From contig JASKOT010000005.1 in assembly GCA_032158125.1 (NCBI GenBank), positions 372,001-436,000 of the forward strand: DNA of 64,000 nucleotides, given 5' to 3'. The stretch is from Papiliotrema nemorosa. Taxonomy: Eukaryota; Basidiomycota; Tremellomycetes; Tremellales; Rhynchogastremaceae. Every line of letters begins with the position of its first letter. Positions within the stretch are counted from its first letter, which is position 1. The translations under genes were made by a program, and so were the position numbers. Below, piece after piece: positions 21,627-32,473 of the stretch. The notes below the pieces were generated by a model. It saw only the letters and a program-made list of their open reading frames with translations. It was not told the origin of the DNA and did not search any database.

Positions 21627-24119
21627 ATGTCTAGCTTGCTAGCGTCTATATCGACAGCGCTAGCGCATCTCACGCGAGATTCCGGCCTCGATTTGCCAAC
21701 AAGTACGAGCTCGAAGGGATTACACGCGGAAATCACCAAAATATGGGGTACAATCCCATCCGTCCCTTCGCTCGATGTATCTCCACAAGATCCCTCTTCT
21801 TCCGATGGACAAGCAGAAAAGAAGAAGCTAGATAAGAAGATCGAGATAACGCGAGGTGCTTTGGAGGCGTACGGACGGGAAGTGGTCGTGGACCCTCTGG
21901 TCAGGGAGACTGTGAGTCTTGTACTTCAACTTTAGACCTGGTTAGATTGACACCATAGACTGGGGGTCTTTCGACCCGGAATGCGGAGGAGATGAAGGCA
22001 CTGGTACAGGAGGTGCAAAGCCGATTGAATGTCGCTCTGACACTCTTCGAAGTGGTATTCGAGTCGCATCCAAGTGAGTTGCCTTGGGGGTTCTGACAAT
22101 TCAAACATGAAATGAGCTGATGGGTTCAGCTATACCGCTACTTGAACCTGGAGCGCTGTTCATTCCGCTTCTGGAAGAGCTGGTCGAGCTCCTTTCTGTA
22201 GATACTTGGAGATCTTTGTGGCCCTGGATCGAAGCCAACTCCATGCGATTCACAAAGGTACGACTCAGACTCCATCCTCAACCTTCTCGCAGTCCAGCCC
22301 CGGGTCGTGCATGTCGAGGCTGACAGACAGAACATGCCCGCTTCTAGAGGTAAAGCACTGCCATTGTTACGTATCATCAATGCCTTTCTCCGCTTCTTGC
22401 CTCGCACACCGGAATACCTCGTTTTCAGAGGAAGGATACACCATTTCGCCAGTTCAGTCATTGGGATTGCCGAACGAAGCGCGGTGAATTTCAGAGGGGA
22501 CTATGCGGATGTCAAGACGTCCTGGGAAGATTTTGTCCCGGTAGAAGAAACACCTACGGAGACGCTGGAAGGCAAGGCGGTCGAAGTGGAGAAGGCGGTG
22601 GAGGGTGGAGAGGTGGAAAAAGACGGGGATGACAAAATGGACGACACTGACGGGCAACCTGCGAAAGAAGAGGATACGAAGCCGACAGAAGATCTATATT
22701 CGACATTGTGGTCTTTACAACAATACTTTGCGTCTCCACCATTACTTGGCAGACCGTCATCTGCATCGCCGGACGCTACGACGTGGGAGGATTTCCGGAA
22801 GAAAAGCGATTTCGTCTTGCCGAGGTTGTTTGAGCAGACCAAAAAGCAGGTGGAGATGCAGGGAAAGGAGGATGATCCGACGATGATGGGAGGAAAGCGG
22901 AAACGGGACGTAGAGGATGAAGGGTTCTTTCATCCTCGATATCTCACCCCGAGGCGTTTGTTCGAGCATCAGGTGTGTAATATTCTTGCACTTGGACATG
23001 GCAAATGCTCATCTCAGCTGGGTGATCATGGATTCAGACGTCAAATTTTATCGCAATATTGTATACTATTTCAGTTCCTGCTCAACCTCACTCCCGCTTC
23101 GAAAGCGAAACAATCTTACACTGGAGGAATGCCCAAAGATTTCGTCATTGATGAAGCGAAAGAAAAGTGGATCAAGGCGACAGTTCAAGGTATCCGAGAC
23201 GATCTGAAGAAAATGCCCGGCGACGGGGTGTTGTACGAACAGACCTTTATGAGTATTATAAATAACGAACATCACTATGTGCGTGCACATGCCTGTCACG
23301 CGACTTGGGGCGATTCTTTGAGCGAGCAGAGCGCTGACAGATAGGCACGATGGAAGAACGAACAGTGCCCGGAAAGCGCATTCGAAAAGCCCGCAGCGGA
23401 CAGAAAGGAGCTGGATGACGCTTTGGCGCAATGGAAGAAACCTTTGGCGGGATTACAGAAATGGAGGGTAAAGCTCGGTACGAGGGCGTTGCAGAATGTG
23501 GCCGACCAGGGTCGAATCAAGAGGAAAAATTTGACTGCGTATGTGTCAAGATTACTACCTGGTCGAGACGTTGTCGGAAGCTGATGCAACAGGAAACCGG
23601 TCAAGACGTGGCGAGAGATTGGAGAGGAGATCAAAGAGCTCAAAGAGGAAGAGACGAAAGATTTAGAAAACCAAACGTATTTCAAAGAGGTGGGCACAGC
23701 TACCGTGGCCATGTCAAGTGCTCATTGATCAGAAAGCGGAAAGTTTGAACTGGACAGCACTGCGATTGGCAGCTAAATCGGACCTCAAGTCATTCCAATA
23801 TCTGCGGAGAAATCGTTCCGTCGTTGTCCTCCAGTCATCCATGGACAATGCTCTCAAAGCGGAAGAAGCCGTACCTGTCAGCGCGATCGAAGAGGGAGAT
23901 GTGGACATGACCCCTCAGCCGTCGGGAGTGGGAACGCCACAGGTGGAAGAGGAGACATCAGAAGTGCAAGACGCGAATGGGGACAAGGAAAACCAGCCGC
24001 AGGCGGAGGATGCAAAAGAGGAGGATGTCAAAATGGAGGAAATCGGCGATGTGGTCGTGGCGGAAGAAAGTGAGCCATCAGAGGACGAGGTCAAGCCTGA
24101 GCCCGTCCCTGCTGCCTGA
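21627..24119 (+). CDS. THO complex subunit 1 (THOC1/Hpr1)
   Basis: Subunit of the nuclear THO/TREX complex that couples transcription elongation to mRNA packaging and export. Exons give MSSLLASISTALAHLTRD; IPLLEPGALFIPLLEELVELL; ALPLLRIINAFLRFLPRTP; LVFRGRIHHFASSVIGIAERS; a charged low-complexity insertion (about 22560-22690); FLLNLTPASKAKQ; and the end of the helical domain (LNWTALRLAAKSDLKSFQYL). The run LLR..N.LLRRL...F.GRI..F.....+ is the THOC1 signature. The C-terminus is strongly acidic, ends EVKPEPVPAA, and has no death domain, as in other fungi. About 700 codons. Several mid-gene exon edges are approximate. Confidence 0.85.
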
Positions 24120-24332
24120 TCAAGAGCTTGGATGTGGATATTCTAAAACGCATCACGTTTGATCATATGATAGTAACCATCATCACCATGTATCTCCTAC
24201 AACCATGTCGCATCAGGTTCGTTATTGTTGTGAGGCCCCTCTGCTCACCATCCCCTCGCCTGTCTTTGCAGCTCCCACATAGTTGTCAATTGGTCCAGAC
24301 CTAAGGGTATAGTCTTACTTATTCCTCCTGGA

Positions 24333-24648
24333 CTACATCGTCACATTGTGGCAGAATGAGAGCAAAACGATAACATCAATGAGAAGAGTGACGAAAAGAA
24401 TGACGAGGTGTAGAAGACCCGTAAAATCCCAACTACCGTCAGCCATCACTCTACGCGGGTCACTCACAGACTTACGCTTCTCCCGCGACTACACCAGGAG
24501 TGACGGTGATCGTGTACGGGCTGGCTTTGGGAGGGTCGGGAGGAGCAGCATCAGGAGGGATGAGGGCGTAGTAGCCTGATCTGGAAAAGGGGTAGACTTG
24601 CGGTACGGCCGTGATTGATGATCTGTCAAGGGCGACGTTGGCAGCCAT
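24333..24648 (-). CDS. Small predicted tail-anchored membrane protein
   Basis: A two-exon gene of about 90 codons. Exon 1 (24648-24476) reads MAANVALDRSSITAVPQVYP, a Pro-rich soluble part (IPPDAAPPDPPKASPYTITV) and VVAGEA. Exon 2 (24432-24333) joins in frame at EAWDF through a GTAAGT donor and a GGTAG acceptor, giving one hydrophobic helix (LLHLVILFVTLLIDVIVLLS) and a short tail FCHNVTM. A C-terminal helix with few residues behind it suggests tail anchoring in an ER or outer mitochondrial membrane. I do not recognise the family. It is convergent with THOC1. Confidence 0.6.
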
Positions 24649-24896
24649 TGTGTAGATCGAGGGAGATGAGGGAATTAGGGAAGCATATGGGTGACGAGAA
24701 CCGTCAAGGTGAGTGGTGTCGCAGCGTGATCGCCATTGCGGTCAGGAAAGTGGATAGGTGGGTTGGGTCGTGAGAGATCGGTGTGAGGAGGCCGAGCGAG
24801 GTGAGGATATGGTGATCGGGATCGCATATACCAACGAATGTGATCAGCTCCTTCTCTCGCCCGTTTGAGCCCCGTCCATTGATCCTTCTCCTCCCG

Positions 24897-25750
24897 CTAG
24901 GTCGGTCGTGGCCAACCTAGAACTGGGTAGTTGCCCAATGGAACAGGAGCTAAAACGTACGGACTCCAACCTTCCGGTGCTTTCGATCTCCATTCCACCC
25001 CTGCCTGTGCCGGAACGCCAGGGACGACTTGATATGGGTACTGCCAGCCGTAATACCCCGAAGCAGTGAGTGCTCCAGGTTGTCGAACATGATCATTGGC
25101 CCATAATCCTCCCCACATGGCAACCACCGCTTCTTGTTTCTTCTTCATTTCTTCCTCTTCCATTTTCTTCTTCTCCCCCTCGGCTTTGTCCAATATTGGT
25201 TTTGCAATCTTTTTCAACTCTGCACCACCTTCGACAGTATTTGGACTTTCGGCGAAGGACTTGATCTTGTCGATGAGACCTACAGTCTCGCCTACGGGCA
25301 TGACGGATAGCACGTCGAGAGCCTTGTAGTTGTGTGGCCAGGCGAGTTCGAGTCGAGATCTGATCACTTCCATGATGACTTTTCGATGCTCTTCATCTTT
25401 GCCCCAATCTTCCAGACATTTCAAGTCCCATACTGTGCACATTTGTTTTCGGTCGGCATTGGTAGCGTGCTCGGCGAAATCGCGGATCGCTCCTTCGGGA
25501 TTGACTATCAAAGGGCTGGAGTCAGCGAGAGAGTACGTGGAAGGGAGGGAAGGTGGACTCACTTTGAAGAAGGGGGGATGGACGGAATCCCATAGGCAAT
25601 GTTGTATGGCGCTCCGAAGGGATGCATCATACCTCCCATCCCTCCCATCGTCCCCATCGGCATCCCCATTGACATCGGCATGGTCATGGAAGGCATACCT
25701 CCCATCGTTCCCCCTGCTCCAGGAGGCCAATATGCGTATGGTGCCGCCAT
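24897..25750 (-). CDS. Uncharacterised protein with Met/Gly/Pro-rich N-terminus
   Basis: Exon 1 encodes MAAPYAYWPPGAGG and a Met/Gly/Pro repeat (MTMPMSMGMPMGTMGGMGG). After one GTGAGT intron a mainly helical region follows: NPEGAIRDFAEHATNADRKQ, CTVWDLKCLEDWGKDEEH, LELAWPHNYKALDVLSVMP, VGLIDKIKSF, then a Lys/Glu-rich coiled coil (EKKKMEEEEMKKKQEAVV) and an aromatic, Pro-rich C-terminus (GYYGWQYPYQVVPGVP). No known domain is recognised. About 260 codons. A TATAAA element lies about 240 bases upstream. Confidence 0.65.
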
Positions 25751-26191
25751 GATAATGCAGGACCGTTTCTTGCGCAGCTTTTTTGGGCGGCGGAAGGTTA
25801 TCGCGACTTGAGAAAGGGGGGATTGATGTGGTGAGCCAAACTATTCGTGAAGTGTAGACAGGTGATGGTGATAGTCAATGCTGAAGGGGTGGTTGGGCGA
25901 GCTGTCGGTACAAGTGAGCGAGTAAAGGGTCAGTGGTGATCAGAAGGAAAGAATGAAAAGATGAGGGGGATCGAGTCGGACATGACTTTATAAAGAAGCG
26001 TCTCGCATGCGTGTCTGTGTGTGTGTAGCGCAATGGGAGCCAGACGTATCTCAGCGAGAAAACGTCCGATCAGGTACAGGGATGAACACCCCTTGATCAG
26101 CATCAGGCAGCGAAAATTCTGTTTGTAGTCTGCGACGATGCAAGGTGGATTATACTTGCATGAGGCACCCCAAAGTCAAAGCCGAAACGGA
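25751..26191. promoter_or_regulatory. Intergenic region with TATA element and GT-rich run
   Basis: About 440 bases upstream of the Met/Gly-rich protein. It holds CTTTATAAAG at about 25987-25996, readable on both strands, and a short GT-rich tract (GTGTCTGTGTGTGTGT) near 26011. No gene is seen. Confidence 0.4.
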
Positions 26192-26816
26192 TCACTTGTT
26201 CCCTCCGACAATGGGGACTTCTCCAACCTGTTTCAACTCAGCACTACCCATCACGATCGTACAACCACCGCAGACTACTCACCATTCCCTCTGGTTTGGT
26301 AGAATTCCCCTCTGAAAACATCTTTGCGATATGAACCCATACACCGGCACCCAATCCTAAAGCCCCTCCTCCAACTACCAAGGTCGGTAGTCGCGCTTGT
26401 CTCTTGAACACCGCCGGCACCAGCAACGCGGCCAGTGTTGCACCCATGATAGAATAATCGTCTGTTCTTATCTGACTGGCGCTATGAGCCTGAGCGTCAG
26501 TATCTCCCCCCTCTCAGTATACTGTTCAATGCACCAATCTAAATACCCTATCGTCGATAGCGGCTTGTGGCTCGTTCATCAATCTCCCATATCCCATCAA
26601 CGCTCCTAAGCCCGCTCCTCCCGCTGTCCCAATCACGGTGGACCGCAATAATCGGCTGATAGAGAATCCAGCACCACGACGCAAGATGAGAGACGAGACG
26701 AGGTAGATGGGAGGGGTGATCATGGATCCCATTTGGGCGACTTTGAGCGAGGCATGGGCGACAACCTGGGTCTTGGGTGAGAGTTGCGCCATGGTAGAGT
26801 TGGCGGATGTCGACAT
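26192..26816 (-). CDS. Small predicted multi-pass membrane protein, uncharacterised
   Basis: Three exons. Exon 1 is MSTSANSTMAQLSPKTQVVA, then a hydrophobic segment (MITPPIYLVSSLIL) and a Gly-rich one (GTAGGAGLGALMGYGRLM). Exon 2 has MGATLAALLVPAVFKRQAR and a second Gly-rich helix (VVGGGALGLGAGVWVHIA). Exon 3 is short, ending QVGEVPIVGGNK with the stop at 26194-26192. Gly-rich helices of this kind occur in small mitochondrial inner-membrane proteins, but I cannot assign a family, and the location is a guess. Confidence 0.55.
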
Positions 26817-27114
26817 GTTGATGATCTTGCTATAGTTCTCTCTATGCGCTCCTGTTTGTCGTTGGCGGATGGGCTATTGTGGTCGTCTGGCTAGGTGGCC
26901 TGTGAATACGAGTACATCCCCTCTGGCCAATCAACAAATCGTGATGTCACACCCCCCGACATGTGATGCCCTTTTTCGGATCCGAGGGTCAGGCACAAGG
27001 AAAGCGGACATGTCCGCCTCATCTCCGTTGTGATGAATATCCCTTGGCCATAGTCTGTACACTGCGCTCCCATCTCATCTCTCATAGAGGTCGTGCCGTC
27101 TTCGGAAAGCAGCC

Positions 27115-28607
27115 ATGGGGACGACGACGTCTCGTTTATACAGCAGGCATCCAAGGATATCCCAGGTCGCTTTGGTTTTCCTCGCCCTTTTCTTCCTCTC
27201 ATCACTCAACCACCCAGACCCAACTTCACCCGGATTCCAATTCCCTTCATTCTTACCCTCCCGTTATCCGCCTTCACGCCATCCTTCCAATGCTGTGCTC
27301 GACGCACGTCTCGCGAAAGCTGCCTCGAGTTTAGCTATAGCATGTCCAGCACCGAGGGAGCCGATACATGTCGATCCGGGACTCTCGCGAGCTCAAGAGC
27401 AGCGATATGATCATCTTCGGAAGGGTAAAGGGAGGTATATGGTGGTCACCACGATACGCGAGATTGAATCTCAACTCCCCGACCTGCTGAATGCTCTGAT
27501 AGTGCTTGTCACCTTTCTTGGGCCTACCAAGCTCTCCTTTTCGATACTGGAAGGACCATCAGGCGACTGCACACCTGTAGCTTTGGAGACTGTACTTGGA
27601 CCTACATTACTCGGACTCGGTATACCGCCACATCATCTTCATCTCGTCACTAGAGAATCCAAGATTGATTTTGGCAAACACAACAGGATAGAAGTCTTGG
27701 CGGAACTGCGGAATCGAGCATTATCTCCCTTGTGGTCACCGTCACGCAAGGGTAAAGAGAAGGACGAGAAAGTCGACGCGGTGGTATTTCTCAATGATGT
27801 GTATCTCAAAGCTGTGGACGTGCTCGAGGTGCTGCATCAACATAAGAGGTCTGGAGCGGGGATCAGCACAGCTTGGGATTGGATGGAACGAAAGCCGCAG
27901 TATTATTATGATGTCTGGGTCGGGCGCACGGTCAGTCCTACTGGCTCAGGATCCTGAACGCTGACGCTCTCCAGATAGATACGGGAAACCTCTTTTACCC
28001 GATCAATCACGGCTGGTGGTCACCCTCCGAGGATCTCTTCTTTGATTCACCGAAAAGTAAAGAGAGGTGGGAAGACTTACAACCTTTCCAGGCGTATTCC
28101 TCATGGAATGGCTTGGCGGTGTTGGATCCCGCGCCATTCTTACCACCCCACAATGTCAGGTTCAGACGAGGCAATGCCGAGAATGGGGAATGCGCAGCGA
28201 GCGAATGTGGGTTGATTGCTACCGACTTCTGGAAAGCGGGTTATGGCCGGGTTCAAGTTGTCCCCAGCGTGCAGGTGAGCCATCTTCCTCGTCTGAGCTT
28301 CGAAAATGTACTGAGAATGCTAGCTGGCGTATACGAAACATTCGGCGCAACAAACAAGAGAAGAGTTGGTCAAGCAGAAACGACGACTAGGGTGGATAGA
28401 GGGGATACCGCCGTCGGAGAAGGATGATGTGCTGATCTTTGACTCCAAGTACGTTGACGTTTGGCATCAAACATGATCTTTACTGATCATAGCCCGCCGG
28501 AGCGGGTGCGATGCCACCCCTGGCCGGAGAAGAATGGCCTGAGCGCCAACGTTTGGGAGAAAACGCTATGGGTCGACCCGTTGACAGGGCTTGAACGACA
28601 AGAATAG
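27115..28607 (+). CDS. CAP59/CMT1-family alpha-1,3-mannosyltransferase-like protein
   Basis: Predicted Golgi type II membrane glycosyltransferase of the cryptococcal CAP59/CMT1 family. A short cytosolic N-terminus is followed by a membrane anchor ([14 protein letters not shown]) and a Pro/Ser stem. The catalytic region contains [66 protein letters not shown] and, after an intron, FYPINHGWW. Near the end are a CG motif ([10 protein letters not shown]) and the typical [17 protein letters not shown]. The exons around 28275-28325 and 28447-28490 are introns, each restored in frame; the stop is at 28605-28607. In Cryptococcus this family acts in capsule and wall glycan synthesis; which member this is cannot be said. 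Confidence 0.82.
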
Positions 28608-29573
28608 CTGTGATGCATGAATCGGTGGTATCCACGCCATCAACCTCCACACGCGATTCCGCTCGAGTTATGCTTGCAAGCCTACCAACGACTTTGTTTG
28701 CAGAGCTGGGATGAATCGCCAAATTGGCAACGAGGCGCAAAAGCGGAAATACTGAAGTAATGTATTCTTGGCAATGCTTTCTGACAAAGAAGATCCCGAA
28801 TACTTGTACATAGATAACATTTGCCTGCCGACCGAGCCGGCGACTAGTCTTGGGGGGAAGGCATTGTTCTTGATTTGGTCATGACTTCGTGGGTCCTTCG
28901 ACACATGACAGTCTGGTGATGGTGGCGGACAGTACGAGTAATGGAGCGAGAGCCGTTTTCGCAGTCCGAGCGCAGTGTGCAGCTAGGTTTTCTGCTATCA
29001 CGCGAAAGGTTCCAACCTTTATTAAGTCTCGTGCACCACTCGACGCACAGCATGTCGCCATGTCAACACTGAAACCCTTCCTGCATGCTGCACATCGTAC
29101 TCGCTACTCGTCACCTTGTAAGGTGGTAATCCTGGTCATTGAAGAACGGTTTCCTTCAGCGAGACCTCTGCGGTGTTGAGGCGAGTTTCACAGCGTGAAA
29201 GGTGCGTCTCTGTAAATTCGCTACTCTAGTAACAATTACATACGGTAGACTCGCCGAGCACATACGGACTCATGAGGTCAAGGACCCTTTCATCATTGTG
29301 ACGTCTACAGTACGTTGACCGAGGACAGATAGATGAAGTATGCGCGCTCCCCACCACTCGTCTGTACATACTGTACTGCATCAGCAGAAATCCGCCGCCC
29401 AAGATCCATCACCATACTGCAAATCACATAGCTGACATTCAAACCTCTTTCAGAACATTCACGAATATGGACCGCCCTCATACGACTTCAAGCAAACTTG
29501 TGTTATACTCAAGGCATAAGACTGGGCAGCCGCACAAAACTACCCAATATGCCTGCCTCGCATCTGCATTCGG
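28608..29573. other. Gene-free stretch of about 970 bases
   Basis: Between two convergent genes. Short open frames on both strands carry no motif and have no plausible splice partners. No tRNA, LTR or tandem repeat was recognised. Confidence 0.4.
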
Positions 29574-30657
29574 CTACAACATTTCTGTGAACCATGCGGG
29601 ATGATCGGAATCGCCTGGAGGCTGGAATGAAGGACCATCCAAAGTCTCACGCAGCTCCAAGTCCTCTTGGGGGCTCGTAGCTTGGGGCAATGTAGGCTCT
29701 CCTGGTCTTCCAGGCGTTCCCGAGGGCAACGTCGACTGCATGCCGCCGATATCGCCGATGTCGTTGATCATGCTTCGGGTCGCGTCAGTTCGACGTTCGT
29801 CTCGTTTTGTGCTATGTGCACTCACTCTGCAGACGTGTAAGGTCGTGTGGGGTCGAAAATCTTGCTGAAGATACTATGAACTCGGTGGATCCGACTCACG
29901 GTCGAAGCCAGAACATTCGATGAGGCGATGGCCAGTAATTTCTGCAGATCACCGTTGGCGTGGTGCCATTCGAGGTAGTTCTGCTTGCTCAAACCATTCA
30001 CAGCATTTAGAATCGGATAAATTCTGTCGTGAAATTCGAAAGACTCTTGCGTCAGCTGCCACAGGCTCGTTTGAAGCGCTACAAAGGTTGCCAGACGTCC
30101 TGACGCTATCTCGTCAGAGGGAACAAGCATCCTGGCATTGATCTGCGCGTTGACGAGAAGATTTCTGCTATCCTGTCGTTCTTGCAAAAGAGCTTGATTG
30201 AAAGCTGTCATTGCGCTCGACACCCTACCGCGATCCGTCCGGAAACTGTGTCAAATGTCAATGACTTATTTCTCTAGATACGCACTCGCAGACAGCGGTA
30301 AAGCAAGGAAGCTCTTGTCCCACACGTAATCTGAAGAATGCAAATCACTCACTCTCCCTTGGTATACTGCAAAGTTGCGTCCAATGCCTTTTTGAGAGCG
30401 TCGTAGGTTGAAGTCCGGGCGGCCTGGAAAGACGGGACGTCAATAGACGATCGCAGGGATGCAAGCTGGTTCAGAGTCTGCGACACATCCACAGGCGTTT
30501 GGGCGTATTCAGAGTGTCGTATCGCTCTTGACAGCTCGCCCAATAGCTGCTCCCCTGGCTTTTTGAGCCAAGGGTCTGTGTCGTGTAGCTGCCTCATCGA
30601 CCACGTGAAGGAGTCGAAAGCCCAGTCTCGGTTCATTTCCTCGCTGTTATCGGTCAT
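29574..30657 (-). CDS. Uncharacterised, mostly helical protein
   Basis: Three exons, with ATG at 30657 (MTDNSEEMNRDWAFDSFTWS); a longer frame upstream begins with TTG. The protein is mainly helical: LGELSRAIRHSEYA, TYDALKKALDATLQYTKGE, then AFNQALLQERQDSRNLLVNA and HRVHSIFSKIFDPTRPYTSA. The last exon (MINDIGDIGGMQSTLPSG and on) is acidic and Pro-rich. No known domain is recognised. Introns have GTGAGT donors and the frames join. Confidence 0.6.
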
Positions 30658-31066
30658 GACTGCTGATTCAGTGAGATCCGGGGCTGTCAAGACTGATTAC
30701 CTCTGTGTATTGGGATACGGGAGCGTATTCGAGAGGATTGGATGATCAGAGGAGCTTTCAGGAAGGTAGACGATGACTGAGAAGGAGGATGAAGGTATGT
30801 GTGAGTCCAAAGAAGCTAGGAGGGTGGGGGAGATATGACGCATGCTAGGGGACTTCGATGAGAGGAGCCTCGTTCATACGCGTTTGTGACATTGTAAAGG
30901 CAGGAGGTGAGATTGTACAGTAGAAAGGAGCCACAAATCTGCGTCGAGACGATCGAACTTCACGTCTCACGCCGCGGGATGCTGAGGACGATGAAAACCC
31001 CACGATCGATCACCATGTGCATCATCACCAATCCATCTCGGCCAATTATCAAATGTAAGAAGTGAG
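30658..31066. other. Intergenic region upstream of the helical protein gene
   Basis: About 400 bases; presumably the promoter of the gene on its left and the 3' region of the one on its right. No distinct element is seen. Confidence 0.3.
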
Positions 31067-32044
31067 TCATACGGACGAGCGAGCCTCGTCGCTTTCCGGG
31101 CTCACCGTTTGCGTTGGGTCTGAAACAATCTCGTCGTCTTGGACCTCATCAAAGTCTTCCGTGTCCTCAAATTCCCGTCTCGCGCCCTCCCAGTCCACCT
31201 CTCCCGTATCTTTGTCTCCCAAAAAAGTCTGCGCGAGCTTGGATTCAATAAGCAAATGAGCTTTGGTGCAGTCTACCTTGTCCCCGTCGGTGCCTTTCCA
31301 AAAGTACAGCTCTTGATCCTCCATAGTCCACTTGACAGTGTCTGAGTTCTCCTGAGCTCCCTTAGTAGTCATTCTAGATCGGTCCCATTCACCGAAATCG
31401 GTGCTGGGGTCGCGGACGAGTTTTGAGAGATTTCTGGGCAGGTTCGCCATTCCTACGTTGACGTATTGTGCAATTCCTTCTGCTGTTACATGCGGGAGCT
31501 GCATTTCCGCCGTAGTGGTCAGTACCCAATTCTCAGCTTTTGGATCAACAATCTTCTCAATGCGTTCCATCAGCTCAGGATTGTCAGTTTCCTGGCCCTT
31601 CTCCCATCGTGCCAATTGTAGAGTGGTAATCTCGTCATTCTTGCACGTAGTGGTAGTTTCAGGCAAGTTTCCATACTTGTCCTTGAGGAGATTCTGCGAG
31701 CCAAGTACCAATCGACTTACTCCGTCAGAACCCTTGACGACCTTTCGATAACCTGATAACTCCAGGGCAAGTCTCACTTTGGTGGTGTCGAGTATCGGAC
31801 GATTGCCAAAGCAGACATTCGAGAGGATGTCAAGCGGATCATTGTACCTTATCCCGCTGTCAAAGACATATCCGTCTTTGCTGCCCTGACAGGTCCTCAT
31901 GAATGACCCCGGTGTGATGCTGGTGTCCACATTGAGCTTGTCCTGGGAAGTAGTAGACGTGGTCTCTTTGGATTCCATGTGTGGCGGCAAATGTTGGTTG
32001 TGGGTTGCAATGGGATCTGAAGGTGAATGGGACGGTTGTCGCAT
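31067..32044 (-). CDS. Uncharacterised acidic protein, single exon
   Basis: A continuous frame of 325 codons without introns, unusual here. It starts MRQPSHSPSDPIATHNQHLP; an in-frame ATG 22 codons later (MESKETTS) could be used instead. Features: GYVFDSGIRYNDPLDILSNV, LALELSGYRKVVKGSDGVSR, LPHVTAEGIAQYVNVGMANL, ELYFWKGTDGD, and a very acidic C-terminus (EFEDTEDFDEVQDDEIVSD). No family is recognised. Confidence 0.65.
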   Translation of the reverse strand: MRQPSHSPSDPIATHNQHLPPHMESKETTSTTSQDKLNVDTSITPGSFMRTCQGSKDGYVFDSGIRYNDPLDILSNVCFGNRPILDTTKVRLALELSGYRKVVKGSDGVSRLVLGSQNLLKDKYGNLPETTTTCKNDEITTLQLARWEKGQETDNPELMERIEKIVDPKAENWVLTTTAEMQLPHVTAEGIAQYVNVGMANLPRNLSKLVRDPSTDFGEWDRSRMTTKGAQENSDTVKWTMEDQELYFWKGTDGDKVDCTKAHLLIESKLAQTFLGDKDTGEVDWEGARREFEDTEDFDEVQDDEIVSDPTQTVSPESDEARSSV

Positions 32045-32473
32045 CGTCAGAATTGCCCCTACACATATAATCCAGTCACGCTACTGAGAACGTCTGCTGG
32101 CCACTCTCGATGTCGAAACCACCTTTGTTCATCCAGGCGCAGAAGCGTCGCGACAGGAGGGTTACAGGATCGCAGCATCGTAACGATATGCCCTCTGCTT
32201 CTCTCGCTTCGGAGATCGTTTGATGTATATAGCAAGAGGGGGATCTCGCTTCTGGCAATCAGAAGCATCCCTCGCTTGTATCATGTCGTTCTTTGTCTGC
32301 GCAGAATGCGAAACATGGGTTACGTGTCACGTGATTGGGATCTGGGCGGGCAATGACCGTGTGACGTCAGCATTTCTTCCCCTCTGGTCACTCGACGACC
32401 CGGTGTTCCGACCTGGTGTATTCATATTCGACATTTATTATTGCTTGCCCATACTGAACGCTGACCATCAACC
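32045..32473. promoter_or_regulatory. Divergent region upstream of the GST gene
   Basis: About 430 bases between divergent starts. It contains CACGTGATTGG (32328-32338) and TGACGTCA (32361-32368). The second is a perfect CRE/ATF-type palindrome about 105 bases before the GST start, compatible with bZIP control, which is common for stress genes. This is sequence-level suggestion only. Confidence 0.45.

Noticed and set aside
28889..29179. Open frame in the long gap after the mannosyltransferase
   Set aside because: No motif, no splice partners, and an equally long frame opposite; nothing supports coding.
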